Source: Nitrosomonas sp. Is35 (GTDB taxonomy: Bacteria > Pseudomonadota > Gammaproteobacteria > Burkholderiales > Nitrosomonadaceae). From it: a stretch of 64,000 bases of DNA. Positions 1-10,440 of the stretch are shown in pieces; the stretch's first letter is position 1; every line of letters begins with the position of its first letter. The notes beneath the pieces are model-generated. The model worked only from the letters and a program-made list of their open reading frames with translations. It was not told the origin of the DNA and searched no databases. Location of the stretch: positions 2,046,001 through 2,110,000 of the forward strand of contig NZ_JAWJZH010000001.1 of assembly GCF_033063295.1 (NCBI RefSeq), written 5' to 3'. The position numbers and the translations under genes were made by a program.

Positions 1-2
1 TG

Positions 3-47
3 GTTGGTTTAGGCCTGCTAGGATTCTCGGCACGCCGTAGAAAATAA
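3..47 (+). CDS. C-terminal end of a PEP-CTERM sorted protein (partial)
   Basis: The frame that begins at base 3 reads VGLGLLGFSARRRK and then a TAA stop. A short glycine/leucine-rich hydrophobic stretch followed by a terminal run of Arg/Lys is the end of a PEP-CTERM sorting signal, the C-terminal tag handled by the exosortase system in exopolysaccharide-making Gram-negative bacteria. The PEP motif and the rest of the protein lie before the window, so its function cannot be judged. A strong hairpin follows 29 bases after the stop. Confidence 0.75.
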   Translation, partial: VGLGLLGFSARRRK

Positions 48-75
48 TTGGTAAGGTAGTTATTTTGATTTAATT

Positions 76-103
76 CAAAACGGGAGCTTAAGCTCCCGTT
101 TTG
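76..103. terminator. Perfect palindrome, probable bidirectional terminator
   Basis: A perfect 28-base inverted repeat (CAAAACGGGAGCTT and its complement with no loop spacer) sits 29 bases after the PEP-CTERM stop codon. The GC-rich core is flanked by A-runs on one side and T-runs on the other, so it could stop transcription in both directions: from the upstream PEP-CTERM gene and from the minus-strand gene at 269-655. Confidence 0.8.
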
Positions 104-268
104 TTTCCTATGTACTTTCAGTTGAATCAGTAAACACATATCCACAGTCCACCGCTCAATCCGATCAAACCAGAAAAGCGGTTTGCTAAATCGTGTGCGC
201 AAAAATCCGGATACGTGTTGTGGTGCTTCTTCCCCAAACTGAAACGAACGATCTGCATTAGTTAAAAA

Positions 269-655
269 TCACCGGCCCATCCGCCAACCGTGATATTCCG
301 ATTCTTTTGAGAAATCATCCCAGACAAACAGCGGATCCGGAATCGGATAAGTGGGTAACCAGAAAGTCACAAGATCCAATGCGCCATTGCCTGTCCTGCC
401 AACCGTATGAAAAACGCCCCATAACAATCCTTCAGTAATACCAATCAACGCATTTTGATCTCTTTGGTTCCATAAAGAGATATTTTTCGGCAACTCCATC
501 CAACCGGTAGCCACATTAGCAACACCGCTTAGAATCTTCGTGCCAGCCCTGTTAAAATAAACGTCGGCAGTTATTGTTTCACGCGCATGCGCTTGAAACG
601 AAAAAAGTAATGATAGAACAACAAGCAAGGTAAATCTGGATATTATGTATATCAT
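269..655 (-). CDS. Exosortase system-associated protein, TIGR04073-like
   Basis: A 128-aa protein with an N-terminal signal peptide (hydrophobic residues about 7-22, then AHA-R cleavage region). The mature part has the pattern KILSGVANVATGWMELPKNI and later GLLWGVFHTVGRTGNGALDLVTFWLP, which I recognise as the TIGR04073 family, small exported proteins that co-occur with the exosortase/PEP-CTERM system. The molecular function is not known. The start is supported by AAGGAA about 9 bases upstream. It sits next to the end of a PEP-CTERM protein, which fits the association. The family assignment is from memory of its motif, not a search. Confidence 0.65.
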   Translation of the reverse strand: MIYIISRFTLLVVLSLLFSFQAHARETITADVYFNRAGTKILSGVANVATGWMELPKNISLWNQRDQNALIGITEGLLWGVFHTVGRTGNGALDLVTFWLPTYPIPDPLFVWDDFSKESEYHGWRMGR

Positions 656-817
656 TAAAAATATTCCTTTGAAATTTTTAAACTATCATACTGTTAATTA
701 TTCAATTTAAAAAGACTTCAACATTAGTCGTCATATAATAAAAAAACGCTCCTTATTTCACTATGAAACCTAAAATTGCCAATCTGTCACTTGATCCAGT
801 TATGGATAATTTTCTTT

Positions 818-1183
818 ATGAATAAGAGATTCGCTATTACAGTGATTGCAACAGTCCTAATACTGAGTGGATGTAGCGCGGTAAGAGACAATCGCATCCA
901 GCAGGAAGTTTTAGCAGACAACAATCTGCCGGAAGAAATTCGCAGAGCGATCAATCTTAAGGAGCTCGCCGTAGGCATGACGCAGGAGCAAGTGATTGCT
1001 TCCTGGGGATCTCCTTGCAAGTGGTGTTATAGAACCCGCAATAGCTCGAGCGGAGATACCTGGGAATACCATATTCCCGGAGCGGACTCCATCATTGTCG
1101 GATCCGACTTCATTGGCATTGGAACCGGAACTTATTTGTACTTTGATAAGGATAGAATACTCAGATACTGGTCCAATCAGTAA
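818..1183 (+). CDS. Small outer-membrane lipoprotein (SmpA/OmlA-like)
   Basis: From ATG 818 the product is 121 aa and begins MNKRFAITVIATVLILSGCS, a lipoprotein signal peptide with lipobox LSGC. The mature part contains AVGMTQEQVIASWGSPCKW, the 'GMTxxQVxxxxGxP' pattern of SmpA/OmlA (BamE-like) small lipoproteins, followed by an aromatic-rich beta segment (DTWEYH, GTYLYF). An upstream ATG at 776 would only add a non-signal N-terminal tail, so 818 is preferred. A MITE starts 9 bases after the stop. It is not BamE itself by context; a BamE-fold domain is the inference. Confidence 0.6.
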   Translation: MNKRFAITVIATVLILSGCSAVRDNRIQQEVLADNNLPEEIRRAINLKELAVGMTQEQVIASWGSPCKWCYRTRNSSSGDTWEYHIPGADSIIVGSDFIGIGTGTYLYFDKDRILRYWSNQ

Positions 1184-1192
1184 ATTTCCTAA

Positions 1193-1334
1193 GGAAGCGC
1201 TGATTAATTGACTGCACGAACGAATTGCTTCGTTGCGCGGTACTCACTCCTCGCCTATCAGATTGATATGTCTCGGTTGTTGCGTTCCGTGCGCCTCGCC
1301 CTTCATCACGTTCGTTGAATTAATCAACGCTTCC
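1193..1334. mobile_element. MITE copy 1 (142 bp, IS5-type ends)
   Basis: A 142-bp element with terminal inverted repeats GGAAGCGCTGATTAATT / AATTAATCAACGCTTCC. Near-identical copies lie at 20122-20264 and 27554-27694. It is flanked by CTAA on the left and CCAA on the right, an imperfect 4-bp target duplication. There is no transposase inside. An internal AACGAA-TTGC-TTCGTT stem is visible. Its ends resemble the end of the IS5-family remnant at 63412. Confidence 0.85.
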
Positions 1335-1424
1335 CCAAGCTACGGATACATAATCACCTTACAGCGGCGATAATAATTGTGTCTCCTGGATTAAGAAAAA
1401 AGACTTGATGGACGATTTAATCCG

Positions 1425-2834
1425 CTACGCTCTGTCATTTAATCCTAAACGTTCCATCCGGTAACGCAGCGAACGGACCGTAATCCCCAGAATCTTGGCC
1501 GCTTTGGTGCGGTTGTACCGGTTTTCATTTAATGCCTTGACGATGGAATCTCTCTCCAGTCGATCGAGAAAATCCTGCAGCGGCAGATTCTGTTCCAGAT
1601 CGACGGGGAGCCTGATCGTGGCAATTTGCGGAATCTCTTTTGCTTTATGTGGTAACTGCAAATCCTCTTTTCCAATTTCCGTGTCAAAACACAGCGCAAG
1701 TGTTCGCTCCAGTATATTTTCAAGCTCACGCACATTACCCGGATAATCGTAGCTCTTGAGCAGTGCCAGCGCGTCTTTCTTCAGACCACAAGCTGGCCGC
1801 CCCGCTTCCCGGCATAGCTTGGCCAGCACGGCTTCTGCGATCAGCGGAATATCTTCGCGCATTTCGCGTAGCGCCGGCATATTCAATTCGATCACATTCA
1901 GCCGGTAGTACAAATCCTGGCGGAATTGCCCGGTCTCGACGCACAGGTTGAGTTTTTTATGTGTGGCGCTAATGATGCGCACATCGACACTTTTTTCTTG
2001 TGTCTCACCGATTCTCCTGACTTGTTTTTCCTGTATCACCCTGAGCAGTTTGACCTGCATCGTCAATGGCAAATCGGCGACTTCATCCAAAAACAGAGTA
2101 CCGCCATTCGCTGCCAGAAAAAAACCGTCATGATCTTTTTCCGCACCGGTAAAGGCGCCCTTCTTATACCCGAAAAACTCGCTTTCCATCAAATTCTCCG
2201 GGATCGCACCGCAATTGACGGCGACAAAAGGCTGTGTGTGACGCGCGCTCCTCTCATGAATCATTCTGGCCGCAAGTTCCTTGCCGCTACCGGATTCACC
2301 GCTGATGTAAACCGCAGCCTGACTACGGGAAAGTTTATCAATCGTTGCGCGCAGCTGAAGCATCGGCGGAGATTCGCCTAATAACACACGCTGACTGACT
2401 TGCACTGCCGATTCAGGCTGCATCGGCGGCAGGCTCAAAGCTGATTTGACCAGATCGCGCAGTTGTTTTAACGAAACCGGTTTGGGCAAATAATCAAAGG
2501 CGCCGGCTTTAAGCGCAGCCACGGCATTTTCCGTGGTGCCATGCGCAGTGATCACGGCGACCGGCAAATCCGCGCAATGCTGTGCAATATATTTAACCAG
2601 CTCCAGCCCATCTCCATCCGGCAAACGCATATCGGTCAAACATAACTGAAATTGCCGGGATTGCAGCAACTGCTTGGCGTCGCCAATACACTGCGCACTG
2701 GAAACATCCATTCCCATGCGAGCCAGCGTCAATTCAAGTAATTCGATAATATCGGGTTCATCATCCACAATCAGAATATGCGGAGAAGCGGTTTTTCTAT
2801 GGGAATTGACGGATCGTTCGCTATCTACAGACAT
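1425..2834 (-). CDS. pilR: Sigma-54-dependent response regulator PilR
   Basis: A 469-aa NtrC-type regulator. Order: receiver domain (about 18-135; IVDDEPD, phospho-Asp in LTDMRLPDGDG, Lys in YLPKPVS), AAA+ domain (Walker A GESGSGKE, the sigma-54 contact motif GAFTGA, Walker B GGTLFLDEV), and a C-terminal Fis-type HTH (NRTKAAKILGITVRSLRYRM). It activates sigma-54 promoters, in this family classically pilA of type IV pili. It overlaps the 3' end of pilS by 10 bases, so the pair is co-transcribed and translationally coupled. The Pil assignment rests on the membrane-bound PilS-like partner and their order; the pilus genes themselves are not in the window. Confidence 0.85.
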   Translation of the reverse strand: MSVDSERSVNSHRKTASPHILIVDDEPDIIELLELTLARMGMDVSSAQCIGDAKQLLQSRQFQLCLTDMRLPDGDGLELVKYIAQHCADLPVAVITAHGTTENAVAALKAGAFDYLPKPVSLKQLRDLVKSALSLPPMQPESAVQVSQRVLLGESPPMLQLRATIDKLSRSQAAVYISGESGSGKELAARMIHERSARHTQPFVAVNCGAIPENLMESEFFGYKKGAFTGAEKDHDGFFLAANGGTLFLDEVADLPLTMQVKLLRVIQEKQVRRIGETQEKSVDVRIISATHKKLNLCVETGQFRQDLYYRLNVIELNMPALREMREDIPLIAEAVLAKLCREAGRPACGLKKDALALLKSYDYPGNVRELENILERTLALCFDTEIGKEDLQLPHKAKEIPQIATIRLPVDLEQNLPLQDFLDRLERDSIVKALNENRYNRTKAAKILGITVRSLRYRMERLGLNDRA

Positions 2835-4477
2835 GATTGATTACTTTGGCAAATAATACGGAAATGTCCGCCGCTGGAACCTTCAATGTAATCCAGCGAG
2901 GCTTGATTGGTTTCGCACAATTCGCGCGCAATATATAAACCCAGACCGGTACCTCCGGCAGCCGTGGTAAAAAACGGCTCAAAAATCTGCTTCACCTGTT
3001 GCGGATCGATACCCGGACCATCATCCACGATATCCAGGCAGACATTATTTTCATTGGCCGCTACGGATAACTCGATGCGAACACTACCCACCTGTTTGCA
3101 GCAGTGTCTCCACGCATTGCGGCATAAATTCCAGAGTACTTGATTCAAGTGATCGCGATCAAAACTTATCCAGTGATGGTTGGAATTTCTCAACACGAAC
3201 ACATTCCCGTCCATTTTTTCCGCGTGACAAAACTCCTCCAGAAATTTTCCCATAAACTCATGTAAATCAATCAAATCAGGCTTTGCAATATTACGCCGGT
3301 TTAATTGCAGCACATCCTGGACGATCTTGTTTAAACGCCGGGTATTATCACAAATGATGCGTACAAGGCGCGGATCTGTATTGCTCTCAAGCTGCTCTTC
3401 TTCCAATAGTTCAGCCGCGTGATTGATGGCGGACAGCGGATTACGGATTTCATGGGCAATGTTAGCCGTCAGACGTCCTAAGGCGGCAAGTTTTAACTGC
3501 TGTAACTGCGCCTGTATGCGCCCCATATCCTCGAGGAAAATAACAACGCCGTTGCGGGAATCCGCTTGTATTGGAAGAAAACGCGTCCGCACCAGGGCGT
3601 TACTATGGGCTAGGCGCAGCAAATCGAAACTGATACTGCTATCACCCTGCCAGCTGGTAAGACGGCTGGCTAACTCGGGCATACAATCGGATAATTTGAG
3701 CCGTTCCGCTTTATCCGCAGATACATTCAGATCAAATAACCGTTCCGCATAGGCATTACGCTGCCGGATATAACCGTACTGATCGACAACCAATACCCCT
3801 TCATGCAAGTCTTGAATAACCAATTGATTGACTTGCGCCATATTCGCCAGATCGATGCCGCGCTCTTTGGCCAGCTGTTCACTGGCCAAGGTATATTTGG
3901 CCAATCGATGCGCCAGCCAGGCAACGGCAAAATACGCCATGCTCAATAAACCAGCCTGCGAATATTGCGCAGCGTAATGATCGACCGTCCATAAGGAGTA
4001 CGTTTCCTGCAGCAGCAGGCTGATCGTCGCAATAGAAGCAAAAAACAACGCTAAGCGACCGCGGCTGATAAGACCCGCTCCAGCCAGCGATACCAACAAT
4101 AAAACACCCAAACCGCTTTGTAAGCCGCCACTGGCATAAAGCATCAGCGAGAAAAATGCGATATCGCTGATGACCTGGATTGCCAGTTGCCGGTTAAAAC
4201 AAGGAAAACGCAACCTGATCAGCAGCATGAACAAGCCGCTGAAAAGCACATGGCCAATGCCGGCATATAAAAACAGCTGATAGTGATAAGAACCAAGGTT
4301 CGCGAATCCGGATTGCCATGAGACAATCAATAGACCACTGCCGATCACAAAGCGGAAGCAATTGAAATAATAGAGAGAACGCCAGTATTGACCAGTATAA
4401 TCAGCCGCCGTTGTGCCTGATTCTAGCGGCCAAGATAATGAATGTTTATGGGGTGAGAGGTATCGTGAAGTTGACAC
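2825..4477 (-). CDS. pilS: Membrane sensor histidine kinase PilS
   Basis: A 550-aa kinase with about six N-terminal membrane helices (residues ~30-185), a PAS-like region (~205-320), HisKA with H-box ANIAHEIRNPLSAINHA, and a HATPase domain (N-box LWNLCRNAWRH, DDGPGID, FFTTAAGGTGLGLYIAREL). This is the PilS arrangement: a polytopic sensor that phosphorylates PilR to control type IV pilus genes. The start is a GTG ten bases after the stop of the upstream small gene, with only a weak ribosome site, so expression by coupling within the operon is likely. Confidence 0.85.
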   Translation of the reverse strand: MSTSRYLSPHKHSLSWPLESGTTAADYTGQYWRSLYYFNCFRFVIGSGLLIVSWQSGFANLGSYHYQLFLYAGIGHVLFSGLFMLLIRLRFPCFNRQLAIQVISDIAFFSLMLYASGGLQSGLGVLLLVSLAGAGLISRGRLALFFASIATISLLLQETYSLWTVDHYAAQYSQAGLLSMAYFAVAWLAHRLAKYTLASEQLAKERGIDLANMAQVNQLVIQDLHEGVLVVDQYGYIRQRNAYAERLFDLNVSADKAERLKLSDCMPELASRLTSWQGDSSISFDLLRLAHSNALVRTRFLPIQADSRNGVVIFLEDMGRIQAQLQQLKLAALGRLTANIAHEIRNPLSAINHAAELLEEEQLESNTDPRLVRIICDNTRRLNKIVQDVLQLNRRNIAKPDLIDLHEFMGKFLEEFCHAEKMDGNVFVLRNSNHHWISFDRDHLNQVLWNLCRNAWRHCCKQVGSVRIELSVAANENNVCLDIVDDGPGIDPQQVKQIFEPFFTTAAGGTGLGLYIARELCETNQASLDYIEGSSGGHFRIICQSNQSCL

Positions 4478-4487
4478 AAAAATCGGC

Positions 4488-4715
4488 TCAAGTTGAAGAT
4501 TTTATATACAAGTCACAATGCTCGTGACTACAAAAATATTTAGTATGACTATGGATAGCTTCACTTTTCGGCAGATAAACACCGCATTGCGCGCAATTCA
4601 CCATATCCTCAACAGATTCCGGTGAAGCTTCATGCTTTTCCTGCTTGGGGCGGCGGCTTCTGATTATCCAATAAATCAGCAGTGCGATCAGTACGTAAAA
4701 AATTAATTTACCCAT
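4488..4715 (-). CDS. PP0621-family small membrane protein
   Basis: A 75-aa protein: one membrane helix at residues 3-19 (LIFYVLIALLIYWII), a basic stretch RSRRPKQEK, then a cysteine motif CAQCGVYLPKSEA...HTKYFCSHEHC that can bind zinc. This matches the PP0621 family, which is found directly upstream of pilS in many betaproteobacteria. The same arrangement is seen here, with 10 bases to pilS. Its function is unknown; a role with the PilS sensor is only suggested by location. Confidence 0.75.
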   Translation of the reverse strand: MGKLIFYVLIALLIYWIIRSRRPKQEKHEASPESVEDMVNCAQCGVYLPKSEAIHSHTKYFCSHEHCDLYIKSST

Positions 4716-5095
4716 ATTGATTCTGATACTTCCTTTATGGCATCAATCTGATTTATTGAGTGTATTGCATTCGCATTGCCGCGCATCAATAACCTGCCAA
4801 TCCGGATTTAATTGCCATAGCCGGATCAGCATAACAATTTTTTGCCGTGGCAAATGATCGATTAACCGGGGTTTTATTCCCTATCAATAGAATATGAAAT
4901 ATAAAATAATAATTTGATCAGATCAAAATAATTTTGATGGAAAAACGGATAAAACTCAGGAGTGGAAACACAAAAAAATGTTGCGTTGCATATACCGTAG
5001 TTGAAACAACCTTGATCGATAGAAGAGAAAAAACACTTCCTTCAAAATCCATAGGGTGATCACGAGTTAATCAGCACAACAATTTCTCATGTTTT
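4716..5095. other. AT-rich intergenic region between ispB and the pil genes
   Basis: No convincing coding region. A TTGATCAGATCAAAA palindrome at about 4914-4928 lies in an AT-rich stretch and could belong to the promoter of the minus-strand PP0621-pilS-pilR operon. I see no clear terminator for ispB. Confidence 0.4.
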
Positions 5096-6064
5096 TTAAT
5101 GATTGCGGGTAATGGCGAAATCCGCCAATTGCATAAGGCATTTTTTGTTTTCCGAATCCGGCAAGGATGCTATCGCAGCGGTCGCGGTTACAATCTCAGC
5201 CTCGGCGCATTTCCGCGCATAATCCAGTGCTGCGGTTTTCTGGATCACATCAAGGACGGGCTGAAACCCCTCTTCCCCGCCATTTTCAATCGCCCTGCGG
5301 ATAATGCCGGCTTGTTCCGGGGTACCCACACGCATGGCATAAATAAGCGGCAATGTCGGTTTTCCTTCGGCCAGATCGTCACCCAGATTCTTGCCGATAT
5401 CTTGATTGTTGCCGGTATAGTCGAGCATGTCGTCAATAAGTTGAAATGCTGTGCCCAAATGCATACCGTAAATCGACATGGCATTTTCTTCTTCCGGCGT
5501 CGCACCACCGAGAATCGCGCCTAACCGGCTTGCTGCTTCAAACAATTTGGCGGTTTTATAACGAATGACTTGCAGATAGTTTTCTTCCGTCACTTGCGGA
5601 TCGCGGCAATTGAGCAGCTGCAGGACTTCCCCTTCGGCAATCGTATTGGTAGCGTCCGCCAAGACCTGCATTACGCGCATGTTGTCGACTTCCACCATCA
5701 TCTGGAATGCCCTGGAATAAAGAAAATCCCCTACCAGAACACTGGCGGCATTGCCAAACAATGCATTGGCGGTTTCTCTATTGCGCCGTAGTTCCGACTC
5801 ATCGACCACATCATCATGCAGCAAAGTTGCGGTATGGATAAACTCGACAACCGCTGCGAGGTTGTAATGAAATTTACCCTTATACCCAAACGCGCCCGCC
5901 GATAAAATCACCAATGCAGGGCGTAGCCGCTTACCTCCGCTATCAATTATATATTCACTAACCTGGCGAATCAGAAGGACATGAGAATGCAATTTTGCGC
6001 GAATCACATCGTCAACGATGTTCATGTCTTGCGCGATGAAGCTTCTAATATTTTCGATTGACAC
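5096..6064 (-). CDS. ispB: Octaprenyl diphosphate synthase
   Basis: A 322-aa trans-isoprenyl diphosphate synthase that builds the ubiquinone side chain from farnesyl diphosphate and isopentenyl diphosphate. The first Asp-rich motif is LLHDDVVDES (D84, D85, D88), the second is QLIDDMLDYTGN, and GGKRLRPA near residue 43 binds substrate. Length is normal for IspB. It is divergent from rplU-rpmA, the standard gammaproteobacterial and betaproteobacterial order ispB / rplU-rpmA-obgE. The chain-length assignment (C40) is from context; a C45 or C50 product cannot be excluded. Confidence 0.9.
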   Translation of the reverse strand: MSIENIRSFIAQDMNIVDDVIRAKLHSHVLLIRQVSEYIIDSGGKRLRPALVILSAGAFGYKGKFHYNLAAVVEFIHTATLLHDDVVDESELRRNRETANALFGNAASVLVGDFLYSRAFQMMVEVDNMRVMQVLADATNTIAEGEVLQLLNCRDPQVTEENYLQVIRYKTAKLFEAASRLGAILGGATPEEENAMSIYGMHLGTAFQLIDDMLDYTGNNQDIGKNLGDDLAEGKPTLPLIYAMRVGTPEQAGIIRRAIENGGEEGFQPVLDVIQKTAALDYARKCAEAEIVTATAAIASLPDSENKKCLMQLADFAITRNH

Positions 6065-6169
6065 AATAATACCTTGTAGAAAACGCTATGTTAGGAATGA
6101 CGACGCCCAAGTGTCAAGCATAATGATAAATTGCATGAAATTTTCCACCACAATCAAAGGCTATTTATG

Positions 6170-6175
6170 TATAAT
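6170..6175 (+). promoter_or_regulatory. TATAAT -10 box upstream of rplU
   Basis: A consensus TATAAT lies 36 bases before the rplU start. No good -35 hexamer is visible at 17 bases spacing. It would give a short leader that ends in a GGAG ribosome site at 6201-6204. Confidence 0.5.
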
Positions 6176-6210
6176 TCGCGGTTCTGTAAAAGGGAAGCAT
6201 GGAGTTAATT

Positions 6211-6522
6211 ATGTATGCGGTCATAAAAACCGGCGGTAAACAGTATCGAATTCAAGTGGGTGAGAAACTGAAGGTGGAGCAACTGCAAGTGGAAAATGGC
6301 AGTGAGCTTGTTATCGATCAGGTATTGATGGTGGCTGATGGTGACAAAGTATCCGTGGGCACACCGCTTATCAGTGGCGCCAAAGTCAGTGCGACGGTTC
6401 TTGGTCAAGGCCGTCACGACAAAATTCGCATTTTCAAGATGCGCCGTCGCAAACACTACCAAAAGCATCAAGGTCACCGGCAGAATTATACTGAAATACA
6501 AATCACCGGTATTTCAGCTTAA
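6211..6522 (+). CDS. rplU: 50S ribosomal protein L21
   Basis: A 103-aa protein beginning [14 protein letters not shown], the L21 signature, and ending with the RNA-binding segment [19 protein letters not shown] 6211 is preferred over 6199 because GGAG (6201-6204) lies seven bases upstream and the length then equals the family norm. It binds 23S rRNA in the large subunit. First gene of the rplU-rpmA pair. Confidence 0.97.
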   Translation: MYAVIKTGGKQYRIQVGEKLKVEQLQVENGSELVIDQVLMVADGDKVSVGTPLISGAKVSATVLGQGRHDKIRIFKMRRRKHYQKHQGHRQNYTEIQITGISA

Positions 6523-6539
6523 GGCTTAAGGAGCAATAA

Positions 6540-6797
6540 ATGGCACATAAGAAAGCGGGCGGAAGTTCTAGAAACGGACGCGATTCACACTCAAAACGGC
6601 TTGGTGTTAAACGCTACGGCGGTGAATTGATCTCAGCCGGATCGATTATCATCAGACAGCGCGGCACGCAGGTTCACCCGGGAGAGAATGTCGGCATCGG
6701 TAAAGATCATACTTTATTTGCCAAAGTGACAGGAACAGTGAATTTCAGTATCAAGGGTGCATTACGACGCAAAGTAGCAAGCGTAATACCTGCGTAA
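6540..6797 (+). CDS. rpmA: 50S ribosomal protein L27
   Basis: An 85-aa protein beginning [20 protein letters not shown], the invariant L27 start, and containing [14 protein letters not shown]. It lies near the peptidyl-transferase centre of the large subunit. It follows rplU by 17 bases with a GGAG ribosome site. A terminator hairpin follows it. Confidence 0.97.
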   Translation: MAHKKAGGSSRNGRDSHSKRLGVKRYGGELISAGSIIIRQRGTQVHPGENVGIGKDHTLFAKVTGTVNFSIKGALRRKVASVIPA

Positions 6798-6821
6798 AAA
6801 ACAAATACACCTGATTTACTT

Positions 6822-6855
6822 AAAAAGCCCTGTCGCAACCGATGGGGCTTTTTTG
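6822..6855 (+). terminator. Rho-independent terminator of rplU-rpmA
   Basis: An inverted repeat AAAAAGCCC...GGGGCTTTTTT with a GC-rich stem and a run of six T on the plus strand, 24 bases after the rpmA stop. It separates the ribosomal pair from obgE-proB. Confidence 0.85.
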
Positions 6856-6872
6856 TTTGCAGGATGCCGTAA

Positions 6873-9070
<2,198 letters not shown>

Positions 9071-9089
9071 TTACTGCCAATCCGCAACC

Positions 9090-10199
9090 ATGCCACTCGA
9101 TAAAAACGCGCAACGCATCGCCGCCATCGACTGGCTGCGCGGCATCGTCATGATTCTGATGGCACTCGATCATACCTCGTGGTTTTTCAACAGCCAGCGC
9201 ATTTTCGCCGATTCGGTTTTACTCTACCAACCGGGTGCTCAGTTCGCAGCCGATCAGTTTTTCACCCGTTGGGTCACCCATATCTGTGCACCCACGTTTA
9301 TATTTCTCGCCGGCACCTCGATCGCCATCAGCAATTTCCAGCGGCAACAACAAGGCATGAGCACCGCCGCGATTGACCGCGAGCTACTGCTGCGCGGCGC
9401 CTTCATCGCATTACTCGACATCGCGCTATTCTCGCTGATTGGCGGCAAACCGGTGCTGCAAGTGCTGTACGCCATCGGCATCAGCATGATGCTGATGGTG
9501 CATCTGCAACGTCTCGGCGCTGGCACTGTTTTCTGGCTGGCGATTCTGATCGCCGCCGGGAGTGAATTACTGCTCATGGCATTGTGGCAACCGGGTGGCG
9601 AGGTTCCCTTCTGGCTCGCCATCACCTTTGCCCCGGTGTTCGGCGAAAAGTATTCGGTGTTATACCCAGCATTGCCGTGGCTCGGCATCATGATGCTCGG
9701 CTGGGTATTCGGTGAGCGGCTCATCGCTAGGCAATCCAACTCATGGAAACCGGAGCGCCTGCTGATGACCTGCGGCTGGTTTGCATTGACGCTATTCGTG
9801 GTGATCCGCGGCCTGGACGGCTACGGTAATCTATTCATGCACCTGGAAGGCAACACTCTGGTGCACTGGCTGCACGTCAGCAAATACCCGCCCAGTCTGG
9901 CGTACACGCTGCTGGAACTGGGTCTGATGGCGATCATGCTGTCGTTGCTGATGCGCCTGGAGTCATGGAAAAAAACCATCCACCCCAATGGCCCCGTGCT
10001 GGTATTCGGGCAAACCGCGTTATTCTTCTATCTCGCCCACTTCGCCGTGCTGACGGCACTGAAGCCTTTGTTTGAACGCGGCAGCCTGGAACAAACCTAC
10101 GCGATCACGTTGCTGGCGCTGATCATTCTGTACCCCATCTGCCGTGCCTACCGCAATTTGAAATGGCGGCATCCTCAAAGCTGGTTGCGCTTTCTTTAA
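9090..10199 (+). CDS. Heparan-alpha-glucosaminide N-acetyltransferase-like membrane protein (DUF1624)
   Basis: A 369-aa polytopic protein with about ten membrane helices. The N-terminus reads RIAAIDWLRGIVMILMALDHTSWFF; the RGxxMILMxLDH pattern is the signature of the DUF1624/HGSNAT family of transmembrane acyltransferases. The conserved aspartate and histidine (LDH) are present. It starts 19 bases after proB and may be read from the same transcript. The acceptor in bacteria is unknown; a cell-envelope sugar is plausible. The first possible ATG is used. Confidence 0.75.
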   Translation: MPLDKNAQRIAAIDWLRGIVMILMALDHTSWFFNSQRIFADSVLLYQPGAQFAADQFFTRWVTHICAPTFIFLAGTSIAISNFQRQQQGMSTAAIDRELLLRGAFIALLDIALFSLIGGKPVLQVLYAIGISMMLMVHLQRLGAGTVFWLAILIAAGSELLLMALWQPGGEVPFWLAITFAPVFGEKYSVLYPALPWLGIMMLGWVFGERLIARQSNSWKPERLLMTCGWFALTLFVVIRGLDGYGNLFMHLEGNTLVHWLHVSKYPPSLAYTLLELGLMAIMLSLLMRLESWKKTIHPNGPVLVFGQTALFFYLAHFAVLTALKPLFERGSLEQTYAITLLALIILYPICRAYRNLKWRHPQSWLRFL

Positions 10200-10294
10200 C
10201 ATCAACCGGCGCAGCATGCCGCCAGTAATCGATCCGGCTGCGTGACATCGGCTTTCTATACCGATTTATGATTTATCGATGCGGGCTTTGTGGC

Positions 10295-10300
10295 TATAAT
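10295..10300 (+). promoter_or_regulatory. TATAAT -10-like box upstream of the porin at 10441
   Basis: A consensus TATAAT about 140 bases before the porin start. If used, it leaves a leader of roughly 130 bases. I could not identify a riboswitch or a known structured RNA in that leader, and there is no strong -35 box. Confidence 0.35.
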
Positions 10301-10440
10301 GTGCGCCCCGCTGAATTGGAGTAACCACAGTCTTGTCATGCTGTAGCAGCAACGGGAATATCGTGTCAGAAATACCGCTTCCCATTGACTTCGGAATCAC
10401 GCGCCATCGATTAAAACATTTTTAAACATACATTTTCCCA

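Noticed and set aside
10300..10440. Possible riboswitch or structured leader before the porin
   Set aside because: The leader is long, but I could not match it to any known riboswitch class or find a convincing stem set.
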